Origin: Microbulbifer guangxiensis
Lineage (GTDB): Bacteria; Pseudomonadota; Gammaproteobacteria; Pseudomonadales; Cellvibrionaceae
NCBI RefSeq assembly: GCF_021729075.1
Contig: NZ_JAJSAQ010000002.1
Span: forward strand, 248,001-312,000
Reading direction: 5' to 3'
DNA: 64,000 nucleotides
The translations under genes and the position numbers were made by a program. This document shows, one piece after another, positions 56,997 through 64,000 of the stretch (the stretch's first letter is position 1; each line of letters opens with the position of its first letter). Below the pieces are notes generated by a model. It was not told the origin of the DNA. It did no database searches and worked only from the letters and a program-made list of their open reading frames with translations.

Positions 56997-58145
56997 TCAG
57001 CGTCCGTCGCGCTTGCGCCGCCGTAGCCGCGCCCACCAGCCCTTCCCCTCCGGCCACACCGCAGCGGTTTGACCGAGACACTCTTTCAGCGCCGCAAGCT
57101 CGCGCCCTGTCTTTGATTCTGGCCCCGCAGCTTCAACAACCCGATTCAGGGGCTCGATCACCAGGGCATCCCGCAGCGCCCGCGGATCCTGCAGGCCGAC
57201 CTTGAAAAAGTCCGGTTCCCATTCCGCCAGGTCACTCAGCAACAGATGATCATTGCCGGTCTCCGGATAACTGGTGAAGTCATCGCTGAACCCAAGTCCC
57301 GAGGGGTGGGACAGAAATTCCCGATCCAGCGCGCGATTAGACTCGGCAAAGTGGCTGAAGAAGTCCACGGCCCGCTCCCGCGCGGGTTTCAACCGGCTCT
57401 TATCCTGCTTCATCCATGGCTTGAGCTTTTTCAGTTGCCGCGGCTCCAGTCCCAGCTCGATCAGCCGGTGGCTCAGCAGGAATTCCTTGCGCGACACAGA
57501 TTCGTTGATGCGACAGGGATCCAGGTCGGTACTCAAGCCGAGCAGGGAGGCAAAATCGGTAACGATATCCCTGCCCTCCAGGTCGGCCGCATTGAAGCGC
57601 CGGACCCGCAGGGACTCCTTACCGAAACTATCCGCCCACAGACGGAGCTTGGCACAGTAGTCGTAGTAGGTTCTGACATCGTCAGTCAGAGCGGGAAGGG
57701 CTCCGCTTTCATGACCGAGCAACTTGCTCGACGAACTGCGGTCACGCTCGCAGCCCCTGGCCGCCTGCTGCTTGAAGGATATGGCCTGTCGGTCCTGCCG
57801 GCGCAGGTAAACAATGACAATCGTGCGCTCGAAGTGCTGCCGGCAGAGCCTGCAGACCTCTTCCACCTGTCTGGCCTCGTGCAGGAAACTCAGGTGTTCG
57901 GCAGAGACGATGACCCGGTCCGAGCGACTCGAGGCCAGCAGCTCGGCAAAGCGGTCATTGAGAGAAAATGAGAGCTGGCCATCAGTCTTGCGCACATCAA
58001 TGGCACCGGACGAGTTGCCTTTCTTGCCCAGAGAAATGAACTCAAAACCTTCTGCCGCCAGCTGCGCGCGGGCGCGGCTCAGCGCCAGCTGCAGGGAGGT
58101 TGAGCCGGTCTTGTGAAAACCGATGTGCAGATAGAGCGTGCGCAT
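56997..58145 (-). CDS. PAPS-dependent sulfotransferase-like protein
   Basis: 382 residues. The N-terminal P-loop LYLHIGFHKTGSTSLQ is the 5'-phosphosulfate binding loop of sulfotransferases, and VIVSAEHLSF with IVYLRRQDRQAISFKQQ matches the 3'-phosphate region with its Arg and Ser. The later part (about 220-382) is not recognised and ends in a basic RRRKRDGR tail. Probably sulfates a carbohydrate that is also acylated by the next gene's product; marine bacteria often carry sulfated surface glycans (inference). ATG 58143-58145 places the P-loop at the normal position. Confidence 0.82.
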   Translation of the reverse strand: MRTLYLHIGFHKTGSTSLQLALSRARAQLAAEGFEFISLGKKGNSSGAIDVRKTDGQLSFSLNDRFAELLASSRSDRVIVSAEHLSFLHEARQVEEVCRLCRQHFERTIVIVYLRRQDRQAISFKQQAARGCERDRSSSSKLLGHESGALPALTDDVRTYYDYCAKLRLWADSFGKESLRVRRFNAADLEGRDIVTDFASLLGLSTDLDPCRINESVSRKEFLLSHRLIELGLEPRQLKKLKPWMKQDKSRLKPARERAVDFFSHFAESNRALDREFLSHPSGLGFSDDFTSYPETGNDHLLLSDLAEWEPDFFKVGLQDPRALRDALVIEPLNRVVEAAGPESKTGRELAALKECLGQTAAVWPEGKGWWARLRRRKRDGR

Positions 58146-58207
58146 GGAATCTAGCACCGATTATTATCGGGAACAGGCCATCGTTCCATGATACCCGAAT
58201 GACGATG

Positions 58208-58233
58208 AAAAACGCGGACTCAGCCCGCGTTTT
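58208..58233 (-). terminator. Intrinsic terminator downstream of rhlB
   Basis: AAACGCGG and CCGCGTTT pair around a seven-base loop; on the minus strand TTTTT follows. It lies immediately after the rhlB stop. Confidence 0.88.
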
Positions 58234-58236
58234 CCG

Positions 58237-59814
58237 CTAGCGGCGGGGTCGGCGACCACCGCCCCCGCTGCCGCCGCGACGACCGCCACGGCTGTCGCTG
58301 CTGCGTTTGACTTTCACCTTCGGGGGCTCCTCGAGCAGGGCCTCCGGGGGCTGCTCGCATTTCAGCTTCTGACCGAGCAACGCCTCAATAGGTTCCAGCC
58401 GCATGGCATCGTCCTCACAGGCAAAACTGATCGATGTGCCCGTTTTGCCGGCGCGGCCGGTGCGACCGATGCGGTGCACGTAGTCCTCGGGCTCTTCGGG
58501 CAGGGTGAAATTCACCACGTGGCTGATGCCATCGATATGGATGCCGCGGCCCGCCACATCGGTGGCCACCAGCACACGGGTCTTGCCGGTCTTGAAATCT
58601 TCCAGGGTGCGCACGCGCTTGTTCTGCGCGATCTCACCGGAAAGCAGGCCCGCGGAAATGCCATGTGCCAGCAGGTGCTCGTGCAAGCGGCGACACTGGT
58701 CACGGCGGTTGGCGAACACGATCAGGCTCTCTACTTCTTCGCGCTGGAGAATGTTGTACAGCAGGGTGTACTTCTCGTCGCTCGCTGCCAGGTAGACATG
58801 CTGCTCGACGGAATCGGTGGCCACACGCTCGGGTTCGATCTCGACGATCACCGGCTCGTCGGTCCACTGCTCCACCAGGGAGTCCACTTCCGGGGTAAAG
58901 GTGGCGGAGAAGAACATGGTCTGGCGGTGGCTCTTGCGCGGTGTCTGCCGAACAATGTTGCGGACCTGGGGAATAAAGCCCATATCCAGCATACGGTCGG
59001 CCTCATCGATCACCAGAATCTCCACCTGATCCAGGTAACAGTCCCGGTTGCCGGCGAAATCCAGCAGCCGGCCCGGCGTGGCTACCAGGATGTCGACGAA
59101 CCGCTCGTGCAGGTTGCGCTGCTGCTTGGCGTAATCCATGCCGCCCACCAGGGTGTGGATCTCCAGGTCGGTGTATTTGCACAGCGCCTTGGCATCGTCG
59201 GCAATCTGCATCACCAGCTCGCGGGTCGGTGCGATGACCAGGGAGCGGGCCTCGCCCGCATAGCGCTCGCCCTCGATCGGGTGCTTGAGCAAGTCGTCGA
59301 TGATGGTGATCAGGAATGCCGCAGTCTTGCCGGTACCGGTCTGGGCCTTACCCACCAGATCGTGGCCATTGAGGGTGTGCGGAAGGGATTGGCCCTGGAT
59401 GGGGGAGGCGTACTGGAAACCCAGGTCCTGGATGGCACGCATCAGCTCATCCGGCAGGCCCAGATCGTGGAAACGGACCTTGCCCTCCTGTTCGGGCACC
59501 GGGAAATCCTTCAGTGACCAGGGCTTGCTGTCGCGGGAACCGGTTTTGCGGTCGCCACGGCCCGAACGCCGCTCGCGGGTCTTTTCGCCAGAGGCGGCCG
59601 CCTTGGCGGACTGTTCGGATTTTGCCTTCCTGGTATCGTTCGGCGCCTTGCTGCCACCACGGGCGCCGCGGCCGGAACGCTTCTTGTCCCCGCCGGTACG
59701 GTCATTCCCGCCCTGACCACGCGGGTCTTCACTGCCCTTGTCCTGTGTCACGGGGTCGGCGGATTTACGTTCTTCTGTCGCCGGAGATGAACGGCGAAAC
59801 AACTTTCCTATCAA
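58237..59814 (-). CDS. rhlB: DEAD-box RNA helicase RhlB
   Basis: ATP-dependent RNA helicase, a degradosome partner of RNase E in enterobacteria. 525 residues. A disordered basic N-terminus of about 110 residues (Lys/Arg/Gly/Ser-rich) precedes the core: Q motif region [16 protein letters not shown], motif [13 protein letters not shown], motif [15 protein letters not shown], motif III FFSATF, motif [15 protein letters not shown]. The C-terminus is an RGG-like basic tail. The start appears to be a TTG (59812-59814) with no clear ribosome site; an in-frame stop lies eight codons upstream and no ATG is nearby. A 7-bp inverted repeat (59821-59827/59847-59853) lies in the leader. Confidence 0.93.
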   Translation of the reverse strand: MIGKLFRRSSPATEERKSADPVTQDKGSEDPRGQGGNDRTGGDKKRSGRGARGGSKAPNDTRKAKSEQSAKAAASGEKTRERRSGRGDRKTGSRDSKPWSLKDFPVPEQEGKVRFHDLGLPDELMRAIQDLGFQYASPIQGQSLPHTLNGHDLVGKAQTGTGKTAAFLITIIDDLLKHPIEGERYAGEARSLVIAPTRELVMQIADDAKALCKYTDLEIHTLVGGMDYAKQQRNLHERFVDILVATPGRLLDFAGNRDCYLDQVEILVIDEADRMLDMGFIPQVRNIVRQTPRKSHRQTMFFSATFTPEVDSLVEQWTDEPVIVEIEPERVATDSVEQHVYLAASDEKYTLLYNILQREEVESLIVFANRRDQCRRLHEHLLAHGISAGLLSGEIAQNKRVRTLEDFKTGKTRVLVATDVAGRGIHIDGISHVVNFTLPEEPEDYVHRIGRTGRAGKTGTSISFACEDDAMRLEPIEALLGQKLKCEQPPEALLEEPPKVKVKRSSDSRGGRRGGSGGGGRRPRR

Positions 59815-59877
59815 GAGTAATACTCGCTTGGATGGTCAAATAATCGGCGAGTATATCATCTATATGGCTTGACTACT

Positions 59878-60507
59878 TCACTTGCCGTGCCTTTGGCCAA
59901 GCGCCCGACAAAGCCAGTAATCCAGACTCACCCAGCGGCCGCCCCCGGTACAGAGCAGCGCCAGCAACATGACAAAGTAGGTGGCGGCGAATTCGATGCC
60001 GTTTTTGAGCACAGTGAAGCTGCCAGCCTCTGTCAGCCAGGCGTAGTTGCCATGGGCCTGAAACAGCTCCCTGGCCTTGTCGCGACGCACCGCGGCCTCC
60101 TCGATAAGATCCCTGCGCCACTCCCAGGGCATGGTGAGGGTCTCCTCCGGGAGGGCATGCCACCCGTACTGCCAGTGTGCGGTGGCGGCCGCCACCGCCA
60201 TCACGAACATCAACGGCATAGCGACGAGGCGCACCCCCAGCCCGACCAGCAGGGCGGCGCCGCCCAGCAGCTCCGTCAAACCCGCCAGCCAGGCCATCAG
60301 GTACGGGGCCGGCAGGCCCAGCCCCCAGTCGGGATTGCCGAACCAGGCCGCCACGTCATCGATTTTGCCGAGCTTGTTCATGCCGGCGAGGAGCAGGATC
60401 GGGGCCAGGAATATCCGTAGTGCCAGGGGCCCGAGCCAGTCGAATCCGGCCACCGCCCGCAGGAACCGGCAGTAAAACGCGTTGATGCCGCGCAGTGCCT
60501 TATTCAT
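59878..60507 (-). CDS. DoxX family membrane protein
   Basis: 209 residues with about four membrane helices. The DoxX pattern is visible in LALRIFLAPILLLAGMNKLG and GLPAPYLMAWLAGLTELLGG, then LVGLGVRLVAMPLMFVMAVA. Such proteins act in redox-linked membrane processes in some bacteria; no function here. ATG 60505-60507 has AAGAGG upstream and removes an implausible N-terminal extension. Upstream of rhlB on the same strand and divergent from the MATE gene. Confidence 0.88.
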   Translation of the reverse strand: MNKALRGINAFYCRFLRAVAGFDWLGPLALRIFLAPILLLAGMNKLGKIDDVAAWFGNPDWGLGLPAPYLMAWLAGLTELLGGAALLVGLGVRLVAMPLMFVMAVAAATAHWQYGWHALPEETLTMPWEWRRDLIEEAAVRRDKARELFQAHGNYAWLTEAGSFTVLKNGIEFAATYFVMLLALLCTGGGRWVSLDYWLCRALGQRHGK

Positions 60508-60610
60508 AATCCAGCCTCTTTTCACCGTATCGTGCGCCAAGTGGTGCATTAGTCGGCCAGTCAGCCGCCCTCTTACACCAGCTACGGAAAGATAGCCCCG
60601 GCGCAACCCC

Positions 60611-61972
60611 ATGTTCAGGTTCTACCCCCGCGCATCCGCCACCGAACTGCGACATCTGGCCCATCTGGGCGGGCCGCTGGTGGTCAGCAACCTCGCTGTG
60701 GTCAGTATGGGTGTCACGGATACCCTGGTCGCCGGACGCGCCGGCGAGGTGGATCTGGCTGGCCTGGCGCTGGGCTCCAGCATCTGGGCAGTCTGTGCAG
60801 TCACCCTGATCGGGCTGCTGGCCGCGGTCTCGCCACTGGTCGCCCACCTGCGCGGCGCCCGGGATGAGCCGGGCTGCGCCCGACAGCTGCAACAGGCCCA
60901 GTGGATTGCGCTGATCGGCGGCCTGGCGGTGATCGGCCTGCTGCTGGCGGTGCCCTGGTGGGGCCGCTGGATTGATACCGAGGAACCGGTACGCCAGGTC
61001 ATGCAACAGTACCTGCTGGCGCTGGCCACCGGCACGCTGCCCTTCGCCCTGGGCACCGCGCTGCGCGGCTATTGTGAGGGGATGGGACAGGTGCGGCCGG
61101 TGATGCGCATTTACCTGGCGGCCGCGGTCCTCAATATCCCCCTCGATATCCTCCTCGTGTTCGGTGCCGGCCCAATTCCCGCCATGGGTGGTGCCGGCTG
61201 CGGCTGGGCTACCAGCCTGGTGAGCTGGGCCATTGCCGGAGCCCTGTTCTGGCACGCCAATCGCGACCCCGCCTACCGCAAGCTGCGGCTCAGTCTGTTG
61301 CCACCGCGGCCGGACTGGCCGACACAGCGCCACCTGTTGGCCGTCGGCCTGCCCATCTGTATCGGCGCCGCCAGCGAGGTGACCTTTTTTGCCAGCCTGG
61401 CGATACTGCTGGCACCCTACGGTGCCACCATCGTGGCGGCGCACCAGATCGGCATGAACGTGGGCACCATCTTCTACCTGGTGGCCCTGGCGCTGGCACA
61501 GGCACTCAGTATCCGCACGGCCCAGTTAATGGGCCAGCAGCGCCCGCGTCGCGCCCGCTTTGCCAGCACTGTCGGCGTCAGCAGCGGCATCCTCTATGCA
61601 GCCGCGGCCGGCGTACTGCTGATCACACTGCGCTACCCGTTTGTGATGGCCTATACCAGCAACACGGACATCATCGCCGTTGCCACCAACCTGCTCCTGT
61701 TATGCGCGGCCTTCCAGATCGTGGACGTCGCCCAGGCCATGGCCTGGGGAGCACTGCGCGGCTACAAGGACACCCGTGTACCCATGGTCATGCAGATCTT
61801 CTCTTACTGGCTGGTAGGGCTCACCAGTGCCTACTGGCTGGGGGAAAACCTTTGGGGCGTCTACGGCTACTGGACCGGCATCTGCATCGGCCTCGGCGTC
61901 GCCTCGGTATTGCTGGGACTGCGACTGTGGCGCACCAGCGGCATTGCCATCGCCAGTCAACGGACAAAATGA
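60611..61972 (+). CDS. norM: MATE family multidrug/Na+ exporter
   Basis: Cation-coupled exporter with twelve predicted membrane helices in two halves. 453 residues, standard. The NorM-type start HLAHLGGPLVVSNLAVVSMG is followed by VTDTLVAGRAGEVDLAGLAL; later blocks are GYCEGMGQVRPVM and, in the second half, AHQIGMNVGTIFYLVALAL and GALRGYKDTRVPM. The exact substrate cannot be read from sequence; norM is used in the broad sense. Confidence 0.93.
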   Translation: MFRFYPRASATELRHLAHLGGPLVVSNLAVVSMGVTDTLVAGRAGEVDLAGLALGSSIWAVCAVTLIGLLAAVSPLVAHLRGARDEPGCARQLQQAQWIALIGGLAVIGLLLAVPWWGRWIDTEEPVRQVMQQYLLALATGTLPFALGTALRGYCEGMGQVRPVMRIYLAAAVLNIPLDILLVFGAGPIPAMGGAGCGWATSLVSWAIAGALFWHANRDPAYRKLRLSLLPPRPDWPTQRHLLAVGLPICIGAASEVTFFASLAILLAPYGATIVAAHQIGMNVGTIFYLVALALAQALSIRTAQLMGQQRPRRARFASTVGVSSGILYAAAAGVLLITLRYPFVMAYTSNTDIIAVATNLLLLCAAFQIVDVAQAMAWGALRGYKDTRVPMVMQIFSYWLVGLTSAYWLGENLWGVYGYWTGICIGLGVASVLLGLRLWRTSGIAIASQRTK

Positions 61973-62124
61973 CTGGGCGGCAGCCCACAGTTTCGGCAGA
62001 CTTTGGCCGGACAGGGGAACACTTTCGCTATACTCGCGCTCCAAGCGTCAGCCGGCGAACAAAACGGCGCCCACATGACCGCCTCGTCATCGCCGACAGA
62101 GCAACAACGAACCGGAGTTTTTCG

Positions 62125-63594
62125 ATGCAATTGCGCTCGCGCATGAGCCCCATAGTCCTCGCCCAGGCCCTCGCCGCCGCCCTCTCCCTGACGGCCGGCC
62201 CGGCCTGGAGTACCGAGGAGGCAGACAATCCCGAAGGCAACGAGGTGCAGTCCGAGCTGCCTAAAGCGCAGGAGCAGCCGTCGGAACAGGAGCAACCGCT
62301 GGAAAAGGCGGAAAGCATTTCCCTCGACCAGCCGATCGAGTCGCCGGCGCAGGAGCCCGCCCCCGAGGATCCGACGGCAGCGACCAGTGAAGAGATCGCT
62401 CCGGCGGAAGCTGCCGGGGCCAAACCCCTGCGCCTGCTGGGCGCCGAAGTGCCGCCGGCCACCTCGACCCGGCTGGCCTGGTCACCGAGCCAGCACTTCG
62501 AGGGCGTTTACAGCTCCACTGCGGTACTGGTCGTCAATGGTGCCGAGCCGGGGCCGACCCTGTGCCTGACCGCCGCCGTGCACGGCGATGAGCTGAACGG
62601 CATCGAGACCGTCCGCAGGGTGCTCTACAACCTCGACCCGAACACCCTGAAGGGCGCCGTGATCGGGGTACCGATCGTAAACCTGCAGGGCTTCCACCGC
62701 GGCTCCCGCTACCTGACCGACCGGCGGGACCTGAACCGGCACTTCCCCGGCGACCCCAACGGCTCCTCGGCCTCGCGGATTGCCCACTCGTTCTTTCACG
62801 AGATCATCGTCCACTGCAATGCAGTGGTGGACCTGCACACCGGCTCGTTTTATCGCACCAACCTGCCCCAGTTGCGTGGTGACCTGACCAACCCGAAAGT
62901 GGTCAAGCTCACCAAGGGCTTCGGCTCCACCGTGGTACTGCACAGTGACGGCGCCAAAGGCACGCTGCGTCGGGCTGCGGTCAATGCGGGCATCCCCACG
63001 GTGACCCTGGAGGCCGGCGCGCCGATGGTCCTCGACGAGACATCAGTCAGCCACAGCGTGAAGGGAATCCGTACCCTGCTGCACCAGCTGGATATGGTGG
63101 CCAAATTCCGCCTGTGGGGGGATCCGGAGCCGGTCTACTACAACTCCACCTGGCAGCGCGCAACCACCGGCGGCATGATTTTCAGCAAGGTGAAACTCGG
63201 GCAGTTCGTGCGCAAGGGCGACCTGCTGGGCACTGTCACCAACCCGATTACCAATGTGCGCACCGAGATCCGCTCCGAGCACAACGGGCGCATCCTGGGC
63301 ATGGCACTGAACCAGGTGGTGCAACCGGGCTTTGCCGCCTATCACATCGGGATTCAGGCGCCGCAGGAACAGATCAGCGCACCGGAGGAAGTCACGGCAG
63401 AGCTGTCACCGGAAGCAGAAAGTGACCGGGCCAGTGATGCAGCCGGCAAGGAACAGCCGGGCGACGCGGTGAGCGAGGACGGCGAGCCACTGGAGGACGA
63501 GTCGGCGACGGAAACACCGACCTCGGAAGCCATGCCCACCGATGCCGGTGATGAACCGGAAGAGCACGCCGATCCGGATACCGAAGACAAATAG
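62125..63594 (+). CDS. Secreted succinylglutamate desuccinylase/aspartoacylase-type zinc hydrolase (M14 family)
   Basis: 489 residues. A signal peptide (about 1-28, ending PAWS) is followed by a Glu/Pro/Gln-rich linker (30-95), a catalytic domain (100-430) and an acidic Glu/Asp/Pro tail (430-489). Zinc ligands are visible: HGDE in AAVHGDELNGIE and the His in VVDLHTGSFY; the general base Glu is in VTLEAGAP. A C-terminal barrel-like part has GGMIFSKVKLGQFVRKGD, resembling a biotinyl/lipoyl fold. Cytosolic AstE proteins lack the signal peptide and tails, so the substrate is probably periplasmic and unknown. ATG 62125 follows CCGGAG. Confidence 0.88.
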   Translation: MQLRSRMSPIVLAQALAAALSLTAGPAWSTEEADNPEGNEVQSELPKAQEQPSEQEQPLEKAESISLDQPIESPAQEPAPEDPTAATSEEIAPAEAAGAKPLRLLGAEVPPATSTRLAWSPSQHFEGVYSSTAVLVVNGAEPGPTLCLTAAVHGDELNGIETVRRVLYNLDPNTLKGAVIGVPIVNLQGFHRGSRYLTDRRDLNRHFPGDPNGSSASRIAHSFFHEIIVHCNAVVDLHTGSFYRTNLPQLRGDLTNPKVVKLTKGFGSTVVLHSDGAKGTLRRAAVNAGIPTVTLEAGAPMVLDETSVSHSVKGIRTLLHQLDMVAKFRLWGDPEPVYYNSTWQRATTGGMIFSKVKLGQFVRKGDLLGTVTNPITNVRTEIRSEHNGRILGMALNQVVQPGFAAYHIGIQAPQEQISAPEEVTAELSPEAESDRASDAAGKEQPGDAVSEDGEPLEDESATETPTSEAMPTDAGDEPEEHADPDTEDK

Positions 63595-63652
63595 GTGCCA
63601 AGGCCGGGGGCATCCCTCCACCGGGATTCCTCAGTGGTGCCTCAGTGATCCC

Positions 63653-64000
63653 TTAGCGATCAGAGATGCGGTCGACGATCTCTACCTGACGTCCCTGCAG
63701 CGGCTCCGGCTGCAGGGTGATATGGTCGATATCGAAGCGCTGTATCAGGGTCTGCCGCAGCCGGTCCAGCACCCCCGGCCAGGCCTGCAGGTCATCCACC
63801 ACGATATGGGCCGACAGGGAGATAGTGCTGCTGTCCAGCCGCCAGATATGGAGGTCGTGAACGGAGCGAACCCCTTCGACCGCGGCCAGTGTCTTGCCCA
63901 CCACCGGCAGGCTCAACTCCCGCGGCACGCGCTCCATCAGCACATCAATGGAATCCCGCAACAGGCGCAGGCTGGAAACCAGGATCAGGCCACAGATCAA
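63653..64000 (-). CDS. Cation diffusion facilitator metal exporter, C-terminal part
   Basis: 116 codons of a gene that continues past the right edge. The end of the last membrane helix (ICGLILVSSLRLLRDSIDVL) leads to the CDF regulatory domain, with MERVPRELSLPVVGKTLAAV, VRSVHDLHIWRLDSSTISLS and AHIVVDDLQAW. The HDLHIW block is characteristic of zinc-exporting CDF proteins. The transport core with its HD-HD metal site lies outside the window, so the metal is not determined. Confidence 0.88.
   Translation of the reverse strand: MICGLILVSSLRLLRDSIDVLMERVPRELSLPVVGKTLAAVEGVRSVHDLHIWRLDSSTISLSAHIVVDDLQAWPGVLDRLRQTLIQRFDIDHITLQPEPLQGRQVEIVDRISDR

Noticed and set aside
61702..62124. Upstream in-frame extension of the M14-type hydrolase gene
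   Set aside because: It lies inside the MATE gene in another frame; the signal peptide and ribosome site place the start at 62125.

Overview
The window is a GC-rich chromosomal segment of a gammaproteobacterium. Its gene order closely follows the conserved Pseudomonas-type core block that runs from rnpB–rsmI–lpoA through the sspAB/petABC/rpsI-rplM, algW-his-murA, lpt-rpoN-PTSNtr and rng-maf-mre-gat clusters. Lineage-specific genes are inserted at several points. I infer a marine, Cellvibrionales/Microbulbifer-like bacterium from the synteny and insertions; the genus is not proven by anything I can see. No rRNA, tRNA, CRISPR array or intact insertion sequence was found.

Layout. 1-640: decayed mobile-element DNA, including a frameshifted integrase relic abutting the 3' end of rnpB. 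641-1106: RNase P RNA (minus strand), its promoter and a heptanucleotide tandem repeat. 1.3-3.4 kb: secreted prolyl oligopeptidase. 3.5-8.0 kb: rsmI, then lpoA-yraN-diaA-dolP (envelope and DnaA control). 8.0-14.1 kb: thiolase, LemA plus M48 membrane protease, a Yip1 protein and a diguanylate cyclase. 14.2-19.4 kb (minus): rplM-rpsI, petA and a fused petB-petC, sspA-sspB. 19.4-24.3 kb: zapE, zapG, sat, degS/algW and a SnoaL-like protein. 24.3-28.7 kb (minus): mlaC-ibaG-murA-hisG-hisD.

28.9-39.2 kb (plus): yrbG-kdsD-kdsC-lptC-lptA-lptB-rpoN-hpf-ptsN-rapZ-npr-mgtE-darP, which links LPS synthesis and export with sigma-54 and the nitrogen PTS. 39.3-49.8 kb (minus): an unknown membrane protein, a lipoprotein MsrB, yhdP, rng, maf and mreBCD. 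50.2-54.7 kb (plus): gatCAB, a PA4642-family protein and cysZ. 54.9-58.1 kb (minus): an acyltransferase-SGNH protein and a sulfotransferase, probably acting on a surface glycan. 58.2-64.0 kb: rhlB, a DoxX protein, a MATE exporter, a secreted M14-type zinc hydrolase and the C-terminus of a CDF metal exporter.

Most of the window is ordinary core genome. Points worth a second look are the single-ORF cytochrome b–c1 fusion with extra membrane segments in the junction, an apparent ATT start codon for mreC, the heptamer array beside the rnpB promoter, the integrase relic at the rnpB 3' end, a 44-bp perfect palindrome used as a convergent terminator, mlaC without its usual mla partners, and an MsrB that has lost half of each zinc CxxC pair. 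I saw no convincing new multi-gene system. The least explained stretches are the left-edge relic and the unrecognised membrane protein at 39.3-40.2 kb.
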